A stretch of 64,000 nucleotides of DNA, taken from NCBI GenBank assembly GCA_037178855.1, contig JASJZC010000002.1:434001-498000 (forward strand). Reading direction: 5' to 3'. The stretch's first letter is position 1, and each line of letters opens with the position of its first letter. The translations under genes and the position numbers were made by a program. The notes under the pieces were generated by a model. The model searched no databases and was not told the origin of the DNA. It saw only the letters and a list, made by a program, of their open reading frames with translations. This DNA comes from Oscheius sp. JU75. Its lineage: Eukaryota > Nematoda > Chromadorea > Rhabditida > Rhabditidae. Of the stretch, positions 53,701 to 63,687 are shown in pieces.

Positions 53701-56700
53701 GGCATCGATGTCGGGCTCAGCCGGGCTGGCCTGGCTGCCCTCATTGCTGCTGGCGTCCTGCTCTGACATCTTCTAAAAAAAAAATTGATTTAGTGAACGA
53801 AACTTTCAAATCCAGAGACAGAGAAATCGATAGATTGGGGGCAGGCAACACAGGCCAGTCAGAGGGGGTCGGGAGAGAACGATACGAGAAAAATCAGATT
53901 AATGAATGGAACCCCCCTTAGGGTTAAAATTAGGTCGAGATACTGACCTAGAAAGCTGGATTGCGGTATTTTTACAGTCCAAATTCGGTTCTTACACCTT
54001 TTGGGTCCTAGCCAATTCTATCAAGTTTTGACGGAAAAATACTGTAAAGAAAGGTGACTAAAATCATTTTTCCCTCCTAAAGAGAGCTTCTCTGTGGAAA
54101 GCAGGTGTGGAACCTCGAGAATTTGGTCTATCCACACAAAGTTAGCACTTTCGCTCTACGAAACATAGAAACTGAAAGGCTAGAGTAGAACTGACAAACG
54201 CCCCTAACAAAGTAAAGGAAATGGTGAATATAGGAGATAGTCTTTAGGAGAAGAATGAATACGGTATATTTGAGTTTCTTAGCCTAGAAAATGATAGAAA
54301 AAAAACTCCTCGAAAGCCTAAAATCAAGAGCTAACAATGTCAGATATCTTTGACAAAATATGGTATTCTGGTAAGCTCAGTGATTAAAAATGGTCCCAAA
54401 AGTTTAAGGAAAGGGGGTAATTTTGATGTCGAGACGCTCAGAAATTAGCCAGAGGGCTCTTAATGCAAAATGTGAATGCTAGGAGTTCAAATAGGTAGCG
54501 AATGACACGGTAAGGGGACCCATAACATTCAGAAACACGTGCAGCAGATCCCAGGAGGGCCTCAATGTGTGTAAGAATGTCCCTCTCTCCGCCCCCTGAA
54601 CAGCTGTGGTAGCGGCGGCGGCGACTAAGGAGATAGTGAGAGTCCAGGGGATTGCGAGACCTGATGGGGAATAAGAACAAGAAAATAAGGGTCGATCATA
54701 AAAAAAAAATACAAGTGAAGCGCCCAGGAAAGTGCGCTCGATCGATCGAGTGATTCAAAAGCGGCGTGTGAGGCAGAGAAGACGCAAGCGGCGAAATTAT
54801 GAAACTCTTAGTTTTCTTAGCACGAAAAAGATATTTTTCTGACAGATAGTCTCTAGTCAGACTGAAAATATGCGAAAAATGTTCCCTGGAGCCGAGTCTG
54901 TGTAAACATTATTCCGATCTGGTAGCATAGACATCGTTCAATTCATTGGAAAGTTTATGATTCGTGCGAAACTAGAACTTTTATAAGCTGAAAATTGTAT
55001 TTTTTTGTGAAAAATGACCAAAAACCACAGAAATCTTACCAGACCAAGAAAAGTCTGCTACAATCCTCAGAAGGTATTTGAGAGTGGCTGAAAGACAGCG
55101 CAGGCAACAAATCGTGGGAGAGAGTAGCTTCGACGATCGTCTCGCTCTTATCAAATTGGTGACGGTGTGAAAACGGCTCCAAAAGAACAGGTCTCAAAAT
55201 GGGGGAAAAGAGGAGGAATGTATTTTCTAGCACGGTAAACGAGCGCCAGCCACTCACTTGACACCTGGAAATTAGCGATCCAGGTGCTAAGTCAGCCGCG
55301 GCTTGAATGAGGCGTGAGATGATGGAGGAAATGTGCGTGTTTGCTACCAGATCGAGGGCAGAGCTCCGAGATACGGGGCAATGAAATTACCTAAGCTATT
55401 GCCTGCCGGTTGCGTTTTCGCTAGGCGGAATCAGTTGAGAGGAGGACGAGCAGATAATGGGTGGGGGGGGAAGGCAGTTCTGGATAGTCGGAGACTTTCG
55501 AACGGCGGTTCCTTATTCTCGTTACTCTCGAAATATACGGACAAAATGTCTTAAAAAAGTTGTTTTGTTCTTATTGGGACCAAGAATGTCATATTTCAGG
55601 GGGCCAGGACTTTCTTTGCATGAAAGATAAATTTTTTTTTTGGCTGGTGGCCCCAGAAGACTGAATAAATTCGCTTAAAATGAACCCAGAAGCGTATACA
55701 GTATCTAGAGGCGAGTTGGTGTAAAAGATCATTGGATCTGGCATGTGAGAGAACTTTGGAGTCGGTTAGTATTTGTATCGGAACGTCTAGGCCGGACACA
55801 ACTGTTTCGGATCGAACGAAAACACTTTTCGGACATAGACAACTAGACGAGAGACAAAGTTTCTCCCAGACTGTTTCATCCAGAGGAAGATGAGAAAAAA
55901 AAAAGAGGAAAACAGGTCGCGGGAAGGCAATAGAGATGCATTTTCACTACTTTGGCACGATTCGCATGGCTTAGCCTCGTTTCTGGAACTTTCCAAGCGT
56001 TTAGCACCACTTTTCGGCTCCCTGATTGTGAGAGACACAAATAGCGAACTTTAGGAGTTCTCAGTTTGTTCTCAACAAAAATAGCCATTTCCCTCGCAGG
56101 TAGACCATAAAAAAAACCTGAAAAATCAGTTCAAAAGAATCCGAGAAGTCGAGAAGTGTCGACAGTCACTAGAGACGAGTTGGTGTAAAATTTCGTCCGA
56201 TCTGGCAGGTTAGACACCGTTGGGCTCGGTTAGTATTTGGATCGGACCCTCTCCAAGACATAATATATTCTGACTCATTTTGGCCTCAAAGTACGGTTTT
56301 CAGGTCGGCCAGAAGTTTGAAACACGCTTTCAACTATTCTCTCAGCCTCCACCACTCGAGGAAATCCGATTGTGAGCCGCCCCCTGGCGAAAGGGTAGGA
56401 TCAGCTGCGCATGACAAAGTGCTCATTTCCTGGCGGGACTTTTGTGTCAAAAGTGACAAAGCGAGGTAACCGAATTGTCTCAACAGCTGACTCCGAATCC
56501 GTAGAAAAAGCTACTACTACGAGAGAGAGCGTGCTATTCTTGTCACCTTGGAAGGAGAAAATAACAGGAAAATAGGGAATCCCGAACCCCCAACAATTAT
56601 GATCCCAAGCCTAATTGGAAACATGTGAAAGCTGGCATGACCCTTTGTAATCCCCCATGGCGGAGCTCAAAACTTTGAGGGGATGCGGCATGATGGATGA

Positions 56701-57827
56701 CGATAATGGAGCGGGAAAATGGCCCAAGTAGGTATATTGAACTCTGACGTGAATAATTGAGTTTTAGTGGTTAACTAGAAGAGTCTCGGGAGAAGGTGTA
56801 GCCATTGGCAACAGATTATGTCTGTGGGAAAGCTGAGGCCGATTGGATACAATTTTCTTATTGGTAGGATGGAAAAAGTGTACAAATTTAGAGCATTTCC
56901 AGAGGAGAAAAAGCTCACACGGGAGCGAGATAAGATATAGCAGGTTCAGTATGCCGATTAACATACTTTTGCCTGTGAATACGCGTACTTTAAGCGAGCC
57001 TAGGACACTACTCCGTTCGAATTTGGTACTCAAATTTGGAAGCTGTGCAGCGTAAAAGCCAAACTTTTGACCAGGCCAATGCAACAAAAAACGTTCTGAA
57101 AGTGTTTTTCATTGTTTTACGAGTTGACAAAAACGTTTGTCACGCGTTGGAATCGAGCCCGCCTAGCTTTGGATTCGTAGTCGGAGAGCTTACCGACAGA
57201 ACCACGCGGGAAGTTCCCAGATGTATTTCAGAAAATACATGAGCTTCGATAATAATCAAGCATCTTCTTAAGTCGATTTTTTTCATTAAATAACGAGGAA
57301 AACGTGTCATCATCCTATTATTAACTAACTGTCATCATTTTATTTGAAATACGGACAGCAGCTGGTTTTTCTTGACCTTTTTTTTTGACTTTTCGATATT
57401 CTGCAAAACTGTTGCAACTGCAAAAAATGACGATTCAGCTCAGTTAATCACTTAATTAATCGTTAACCACTGGTCCAAACCCGGATCTACTCAAGTTTCG
57501 AAGAAGAATGCCCGAAGAAAGAACCAAAAAAAGCTTATAAAACACGTAAAACTAACGATTTTCATGAACAATCACTCGGAACAACCCTTAGAAATGTGGC
57601 GATATGCCAAGAAGGGCAGTCGGAAAGTTGCAGTCTGTTAAATTCCACGATTCCCGAGTATCTTCTAGGAAACTACAGTGTCACAAAGCTTTCGGAACAG
57701 GTCACAGGCAGGATTAAAGGCAAAAATGTAGAGAAAAACAGCTTACCGGATCGGATTCCTGGGCAATGTGAAGATCGCCCTCTCCAAAAGCGGGGTAGGG
57801 AACGTCTTCGGCTTGTGGTGCGTCCAT
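47743..57827 (-). CDS. etr-1: ETR-1/CELF (Bruno-like) RNA-binding protein
   Basis: Splicing and translation regulator of muscle and neurons. Exons: 57827-57747 (alternative 5' exon), 53769-53680, 52240-52003, 51266-51141, 50968-50889, 50770-50642, 50288-50180, 50108-50013, 49094-48969, 48919-48774, 48535-48433 and 47873-47743. From the MSEQ start at 53769 it encodes 457 aa. Three RRMs: RRM1 from [13 protein letters not shown] with [16 protein letters not shown]2 from [11 protein letters not shown] with [16 protein letters not shown]3 from [15 protein letters not shown] with [20 protein letters not shown]. The linker is Gln/Ala/Gly-rich ([14 protein letters not shown]). It ends [13 protein letters not shown]. 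The upstream exon, 27 codons from [20 protein letters not shown], joins the MSEQ exon in phase through AAG|ATG. Both starts have a spliced-leader-like acceptor just before the ATG, so two promoters are likely. Confidence 0.95.
47938..48275. mobile_element. MITE-like palindromic element in last etr-1 intron
   Basis: Ends GGGTCCCGCCACGAA and, inverted, TTCGCGGTGGGACC. Inner arms TAAGCTTTATCCGCATTTTT pair with AAAAATGCAAATCAAGCTTA. Same outer end as the element at 11601-11950. Confidence 0.7.
52492..52775 (+). repeat. GAGTTGGTGTAAAA repeat family, two tandem copies
   Basis: 52492-52560 and 52722-52775 share TTGGTGTAAAA.TTAGTCCG, a TGGC element and GGTTAGT/GTTGGTATC. They lie in the first etr-1 intron. 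Further copies are at 55709 and 56171, and inverted at 19624. Confidence 0.65.
55709..55785 (+). repeat. GAGTTGGTGTAAAA repeat family copy
   Basis: AGAGGCGAGTTGGTGTAAAA, then GGATCTGGCATG and GTCGGTTAGTATTTGTATCG. Confidence 0.75.
56171..56250 (+). repeat. GAGTTGGTGTAAAA repeat family copy
   Basis: AGAGACGAGTTGGTGTAAAA, GTCCGATCTGGCAGGTTAGA and CGGTTAGTATTTGGATCGGA; the best-preserved copy. Confidence 0.8.
57141..57210 (-). pseudogene. tRNA-like element, Arg(ACG)-like
   Basis: The reverse strand: CGCGTGG pairs with CCAACGCG (six of seven acceptor pairs); D region TTCTGTCGGTAAGC; CCGACTACGAATCC with ACG in the loop, as in nematode Arg tRNA; GGGCTCGATTCC B box with one mismatch; TTTTT downstream. 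Confidence 0.5.
57593..57645 (+). repeat. Exact direct repeat, left copy
   Basis: About 51 bases (from AATGTGGCGATATGCCAAGA to GTCTGTTAAATTC) identical to 57944-57994. The pair brackets the alternative etr-1 exon. Confidence 0.95.
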
Positions 57828-57943
57828 TTTCTAGAAAAAAAAATGCTTTTTACAGGTATAAGGACATGGAGAAGAGGCAAAAACCGAATGTAGACGAATT
57901 TATAGGGGCTGGGAAAGGGGCCACGCGGCGGAAGAGAGATTAA

Positions 57944-57996
57944 ATGTGGCGATATGCCAAGAAGGGCAGTCGGAAAGTTGCAGTCTGTTAAATTCT
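57944..57996 (+). repeat. Exact direct repeat, right copy
   Basis: Identical to 57593-57645; 351 bases separate the starts. Confidence 0.95.
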
Positions 57997-58772
57997 TAGG
58001 CATTTCCTACCCTACGCTCGGGAAATGGGGAAAAAACGAATAAAGGCAAATTTACACGATACATTCTCGGCTCGGAACCATTTTCCAGACGTTTCTAAAA
58101 CACTGAATCCGTTGAAACTGTTTGCGAAACCGTAAAATTATTCTAGGAGCTCGGAAATGTTGAAGAAAACAGATGAGAAGTTGAATTTGACCATATAGCA
58201 ACGAAAGTAAGGCGAATAACTGTATTTTCGTACAGGCACGTTTACAAGCTTCTTCCTTATTCTGGAACAAATTTTGGACACTTCTAAAGCACTGAATACG
58301 TTAAAAATGGTTGTGTATCATGAAAATAGAAGAAGAGTTGGATATGACGGCAAAATCAGAGTAAGGAAGTGAAAACAGATATTTTAGGAACTCGATCAAA
58401 GTTTCTGAATCAGATTTTCGGCTTCAGAGAGTCGAAAATTTGACGAAAATCACGACCAGAAGACATGTTGACACAAAAAATACCAATTTCTATGGGAATT
58501 GGTATTCTCCGACTATCATGAAAAATGTGCTGGGAGACCACCTACTTTCCTCGGCGAACCCATCTTTTCCAGGCTCTGCCTCGAAAATCTCGTCGAAATA
58601 GTTAAAAAAAAAAAAGACCAGGGAAACATGTTAGAACAGAAAAAGGTAGAGGTATGAACAGATGACAGTTAACATAGGACAAGAAGAGGTAGAGCATGCT
58701 CATATGATGACATTTTACAGAGATTTATTCGTTTTAGAGAGAAAAAAGAAGGGAAAGTATGCGACTTAAAAC

Positions 58773-58787
58773 GGGGGGGGGGGGGGG
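58773..58787 (+). repeat. Poly(G) run
   Basis: Fifteen consecutive Gs in the 3' flank of sod-1 (C-run in the transcript). Confidence 0.95.
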
Positions 58788-58819
58788 CAGATCTACATTT
58801 TGCTGTTTCCGTGAGCTAG

Positions 58820-59773
58820 TCAGTCTTGTGGGGCGGCGAGGGCGATGACTCCGCAGGCGACGCGAGCTCCGGCGTTTCCAGTCTTCAGCGATTCTTCCTT
58901 CTTGTCTCCTTCGCCCTTTCCTGAAAAAAAATCCGATTATGCCCGATTGTCAAAAGAGCATTAGGGACGAAGAACCTGGGTTCGATGTCGCCCAAGGTTA
59001 CTATTTTTGCCAAAGTGCCTTTTTGTGGAGTTTTTTGAGCTGAGCAGAAATACGCACGGGCATGGAAAAAGGTCCCAGAGTGAGAATTTGAGTTTTTCAA
59101 GATCTAAGGGGAATAGCCAGACTTGTGGCTGTAAAACTCCGACAATTTTCGTCAGATGATGTAAGAAGGGAGGCGGGAACTGCGAAACGTACCAAGATCA
59201 TCAGTGCCGGTGTGGCAGACAAGCGAACGTCCAATCACCGAGTGCTCTCCGTACAGCGTGACGAGCTTGTCGGTCAGCTCGAAGCGCGCGACGCCGTCAG
59301 CTCCGGCCTCCACATTTCCAAGATCTCCGACGTGGCGATTCTCGTCCTAAACGTCCCGAATTGTAAGTTTTTCATATTAAAAAAGATTTACCTTAGGTCC
59401 AGCATGGGTCTTGCCGAACGGGTTGAAGTGCGGTCCGGCGCTGGTACATCCGTTCGTGCTGTCGCCGTACTGATGGACGTGGAAGCCGTGCTGTCCGGCC
59501 GTGAGTCCACTAATCTCTCCCTTGATCTGGATCGGCTCATTGGCCGATTTCTATAACATTTTTTGTGGATTTTAAGTGGTAAAAGGCGCACCTGCGTGAA
59601 CCAGACGGTTCCGGTGACTCCCTGGTCTCCTCGGAGGACAGCTACGGCGCGGTTGCTCATGTTTTGGGCGGCTTCAGGCTGAAAATAAGGTATTTTTTGT
59701 ATTTTAGTTTTTTGAGCCGAATAGGAGAAAAAAGAACCTGAAGAAAGGAACGAATCCAGTCGAAAAAGGCCAT
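58820..59773 (-). CDS. sod-1: Cu/Zn superoxide dismutase
   Basis: Cytosolic enzyme dismutating superoxide. Five exons: 59773-59738, 59678-59592, 59550-59392, 59346-59193 and 58920-58820; 178 aa. The first 12-aa exon ([12 protein letters not shown]) joins [17 protein letters not shown] in phase; an N-terminal extension ending [15 protein letters not shown] is known for nematode SOD-1. A second possible start, the Met of MSNRAV, also follows a TTTTCAG, so two isoforms are possible. Metal ligands are kept: [43 protein letters not shown]. The active-site segment reads [12 protein letters not shown] where most nematode enzymes have VVHAG; the Cu-binding His remains. It ends [19 protein letters not shown], including the conserved Arg and the disulfide Cys. 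Confidence 0.97.
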
Positions 59774-60950
59774 CGCGCAAGTATCAGGGCTGAAGAATCT
59801 TGTTTCTAGGTGAAATGATGATGAATGTCCAATAAAAGTTACTATTTGGGATTATATTCATGCTCTAAAGGCACTAAAATCGCTCAGGTAGATGTTAGCT
59901 CGGTTAAATCACTCCCAAATCTGATTACCCACTCTAAACAATGAGACTGTTATCGTAGGACAGTTTTATCAGGTTACCGAAGGCAGAAAATAACAAACAG
60001 AGGCGAACCAAAGGCGCACACAGGCCATATCAGCACAAAATTGACAAACAATTATGATCTTTGGTGGTCCGACGACGGTAAACACTAACTTTTCATGGAG
60101 TCATGCAAGTTCTTTGCTACATTTTTCACAATTAGCGAGGATTTCACAGCAAGTTTACGGAGAAAACAAGGCAAAGATTGAAAGTATAGTCAGGCCGTCA
60201 TTTCAGCTCACAAGTGAACGAAAACAGCCCCCTGCAAGCGCGTAAACAACATGGGGCAGCGTTGAAAAACAGCTCGTTCGATATTTTTCTACGACATGGA
60301 CATGAACAAACGAAAGGGAGGCAGAATTTGTCGATCAATCGCTCGAAAGTGGCCTTGGCAGGGCCTCGATAACGTTCGGCCGGGTCGAGCGGGGGCTCTT
60401 TGCTGACAAATAAAAGTACAGCGATCAGTAGTTGGTATTTGCAGTCATTTCGGCCAGAAAACAGACAAAATGTATCAGTAAAAGGAGCAACAGATCGGCA
60501 ACAAATAGGGAAAAAAGTCATCGTTTTACAGGCGTCATGTTTCTTCGTTTTAGCAGTTTTTCTACAAGAACAGCATCATTTCTTCACCGAACATCACAAA
60601 AGGCGACAAAGTTGTTGCCTATGGCTGCAGGTGTCGATAATGGCAGGCCGAGCAGGATTAGTTCTTGGCGCAAACGGCATTAAATAGCAAAACTATGTCT
60701 CCAGTAGAAAATCAAGAAAAAAAGCTCGCTAAACGTGCTAGAACGAAGGAAAGGGGGCAGCAAAGGACTGAAAACAATCTATTTATAGAAGGAGCATGTT
60801 TACGTCTTCTGGTCACGAAATACTCCTGATTTGCTGGAATTTTTGAGTGTTTGTGATTAATAAACTATTTTCTAACAAATAGATACCATGAACGAGTGAA
60901 AAAAAAGCCGTGAAAAAACGGAGAACTGCGAGCTAACGAAAAATTTGGTA

Positions 60951-61425
60951 ATAGCTCGGCAGGCGGCTCATTTCGTTCAAACGGGTTTTCGCGAGCATTT
61001 TTGTATCCGGAATTTTTGAATTGAATAAATTTTCCTTACGATTCTACGCCTTTTCACTGCTTTTCTCATCTTTTTGCCTAACTTTTCATGTCTTTTCTTG
61101 TTCGCTTCAAGAAATAGAACTAGGACTGCCTTGTATAGTCTATACGAGGAATTGCGAACCCCGGAGCTTGCTGCTGCCTTTCTCCGTTAGTACAAACTAC
61201 TGCCGTCTGTTGGTCGACCGAGAGAAGTCAATTACACAAGGCAGTCCTAGTATTTATTCCTTGAAGAGAGCAAGAAAAGACATAAAAAGTTAGGCAAAGA
61301 GGTGACGAAAGCAGGGAAAAGGCGTAGAAATCGTATAAAAAGAAAAGAGATGTTTTCAAAATCACGGATTCAAGTATGCGCGCGAAAGCCTGTTTGAACG
61401 AAACGAGCTGCCTGCCGAACTATCT
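60951..61425. mobile_element. Fold-back element with long inverted arms
   Basis: The left arm (from AGCTCGGCAGGCGGCTCATT through GGACTGCCTTGT at about 61136) is the inverse of the right arm (from ACAAGGCAGTCC at about 61238 to CTGCCTGCCGAACT at 61425), with scattered differences. The spacer is about 100 bases. No ORF with transposase features. Confidence 0.8.
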
Positions 61426-61454
61426 CTAAGATATAAAAAGTCTCTCTTAAATAT

Positions 61455-61575
61455 AAAGAGCTGTCGTCTCCGTCTGTCCGTCCGAAGCCTTTTTGCGTTT
61501 GAACAAAAATGCTTACGCAACAACGAAATTTCCATTATTTATCAGTTTTCTCGGTGCTATCGTGACTTTTTGGAA
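61455..61575. repeat. Dispersed repeat, copy 1
   Basis: AAGAGCTGTCGTCTCCGTCT, GTCCGTCCGAAGCC, ACGCAACAACG and TCGTGACTTTTTGG match 62375-62490 in order. Confidence 0.7.
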
Positions 61576-62374
61576 TTTTTGACGTTTGCAAACCAAATAG
61601 AATGCTTACTTTGTCATAAGGTGATGAGAAAAAGAGAAAACATGGAGAAAGCACATCAAAAAAGGTGCGAAGCCAAAAATTTGGGTACGCAAAGTGGCGT
61701 TACAGTATGCCAAATTCCCTCCCAAAAATCGTTTCCATTGTTTTGTCCACTTTTTCATTCTTTTAGTCTCTTTCGTTTTCTCGGATTACTTTTTCGCAAA
61801 ATTGCATCGCAGAGCACTAAAACCAGTTACTCGCAGGGCTCTACAACAGGTTGCAGAGGAATTTCGACTGAGAAAAAATGTTAGAAAATATGAAGCATTG
61901 CAATGATTATTATTCTCTTATGATTATTCGCTCCCCTCTGTGACAGCGATATAGACGATATTCAGCTTTTTTTACCATAGCATTGATCGGTAGAGAGGGT
62001 AGCGCAACCCGAACAAAATCGACGTAGGGACCCTTTGTCTCCAACTCCAAAACGGTCATGGAAATGAGAGGGGTAGCGGTAGCCAACAGGATCGGAGACA
62101 CATTGTAGGAGAGAGGGGGGATAGTGCTAAAAACTTTCATCGAATTGATCCAATTGGATCAATGAGCGAGAACTCTTAGTAGAGGTTGGAAAAGGGGTTC
62201 AGAGGAATAGCTGAGAGTAAAACAGTCAATCAGCTGAAAGATGAGTCTGTCTACTACGTAAAAGCGTTAGTCAAGTTTCTGACAAATTCTTTCGAATGCA
62301 CTCAGTTTTGACACTTCGACACTCCTAACTTTATCCAGAGCGACGTCGTCAGACGTCGAAGATGACTGGTTGGA

Positions 62375-62490
62375 TCTACCGTCTCTGTCCGTCTGTCCGT
62401 CCGAAGTCTTTTGTGTTTGCACGCAATGCGTACGCAACGGCAAAAATTTCATTGTCCGTCGACTTTCACCGTCTTATCGTGATTTTTTGA
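62375..62490. repeat. Dispersed repeat, copy 2
   Basis: GTCTGTCCGTCCGAAGTC, GTACGCAACGGC and TATCGTGATTTTTTG; diverged from 61455-61575. Confidence 0.7.
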
Positions 62491-62554
62491 AAATATCGAG
62501 AAAAAAATGCATAAGAAGCGAAGCATGGAACTGAGCTAGATCCGAAAAACATTG

Positions 62555-62615
62555 CAGCGAGGCCGAGTGTTGAACTCAGCGGACCCATGACAAATTGCAC
62601 GTGGGTTCGCATCCA
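62555..62615 (+). pseudogene. tRNA-like element with Pol III terminator
   Basis: GCGAGGCCGAGTGTTGAACT resembles a class II A box. CGTGGGTTCGCATCCATTTTT gives a T arm (one B-box mismatch) directly followed by five Ts. Confidence 0.45.
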
Positions 62616-62659
62616 TTTTTATATTTCTCATTTTGATTTTTTGTCTTTTGCTTCTTTCC

Positions 62660-63085
62660 TCGATTTCTTCGGTTTTTATGACATTTTTTGCATGAAAAGC
62701 CTAGAAAAGCACCAGTCAATTGTACAAACAACATTTGGCAAATTTTTTTTTATCAATTTAGACTATGGTCTGGTTATCATTGGTCAGCTCCAAATAGTTT
62801 GTATCGAGGCTTGTGTTTCGTGAGTTATTTCCGGTTTATAACACTTCAAAACCTCACAAAGCTAGGAAGTTATTCGGGGGTTATTCGAGCATTGTGTCCA
62901 ACCAGCTAATCACAAAACAATAGCCTCAATACAAACTATTTGGAGCTGACCAATGATGATCAGATCATAGTCTAAATTGATCAAAAAAAAAAATTTGCCA
63001 AATGTTGTTTGTACATGTTTGGACTGGTGCTTTTCTAGGCTTTTCATGCAAAAAAATGTCATAAAAACTGAATCGTCGAATCACG
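62660..63085. mobile_element. Fold-back element with ~155-bp inverted arms
   Basis: The left arm (TTTTTATGACATTTTTTGCA ... CAGCTCCAAATAGTTTGTAT, about 62671-62810) is the inverse of 62931-63070, differing by a few indels. A 120-bp non-palindromic centre separates them. Confidence 0.85.
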
Positions 63086-63687
63086 CTATACCCAATATTA
63101 AAATCCAACTTAAGTTGGAAGGCTTCCCTTGTTAGTGATTTTGAAAAAACAAAGAGTCGTGACACTACGGTTTTGCCATTGACCGGGACGTATAACAACT
63201 GTTGAATTGTTTGTCGTCTTATATATCATTAAAAACATTTGCAATTAGAAAAAAATTTCTTAAATAGAGAGAGCCAAAAAACGCCTGCCCCCGCGACTAC
63301 TAACGGTTCCGTTCTACGAGTCCTATGAATTCGAGCCGATTTCGTCAGTTTTTTCCCACACACAAGAATATTTTCTGCAGATGGCCAGAAATGATGGAAG
63401 ACTCATTATAAAGATTCAATCACGATACATGGCACATTTGTATTCCGGGATTGAACAAAAGAATGCCGAGTCTGATTTCTTAATATTTTGTCATTAGGAC
63501 AGCTGCACCACAAGGAAGTTATCGTTTGAACAAAGACTGTACCAATTTTGTTCTTTCCAATGAATACTAAAATAACTGACGATAACAAAAGTCGAGGTGC
63601 AGCAGGAAGTGGGTGAAAATCACCGCGTGCTAATCAGATTACGGAAAAACATACTTCTATTAGGCTCGGAACAGCAGATTTTTCAAA

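Larger units (their letters stand above)
53770..57746. other. First intron of the long etr-1 transcript
   Basis: 4 kb of A+T-rich intron or promoter sequence upstream of the MSEQ start. It contains repeat-family copies (55709-55785, 56171-56250), a weak tRNA-like stretch near 54090-54165 (reverse) and the Arg-like tRNA element at 57141. The small frames at 54438-54680 and 55036-55257 are not supported as coding. Confidence 0.55.
57828..58819. other. Promoter-side spacer between etr-1 and sod-1
   Basis: Upstream region of etr-1 and 3' flank of sod-1, both on the minus strand. A short minus-strand frame at 58600-58545 (FDEIFEAEPGKDGFAEE, or MGSPRK in another frame, before GTAGGT) could be a further etr-1 5' exon. 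A 15-base G run lies at 58773-58787. Confidence 0.5.
59774..63687. other. Spacer with two large inverted-repeat elements
   Basis: 3.9 kb. Besides the elements listed separately, a repeat pair (61455-61575 and 62375-62490) shares GTCCGTCTGTCCGTCCGAAG and ACGCAACGGC/ACGCAACAAC. The frame at 61570-61884 begins with IECLLCHKVM and a His/Cys spacing but lies within repeat sequence. No supported gene. Confidence 0.55.

Noticed and set aside
61570-61884. Frame with C-x2-C and a later H-x3-C suggestive of a zinc finger
   Set aside because: Lies directly next to a dispersed repeat, lacks hydrophobic finger positions and has no supporting exons.
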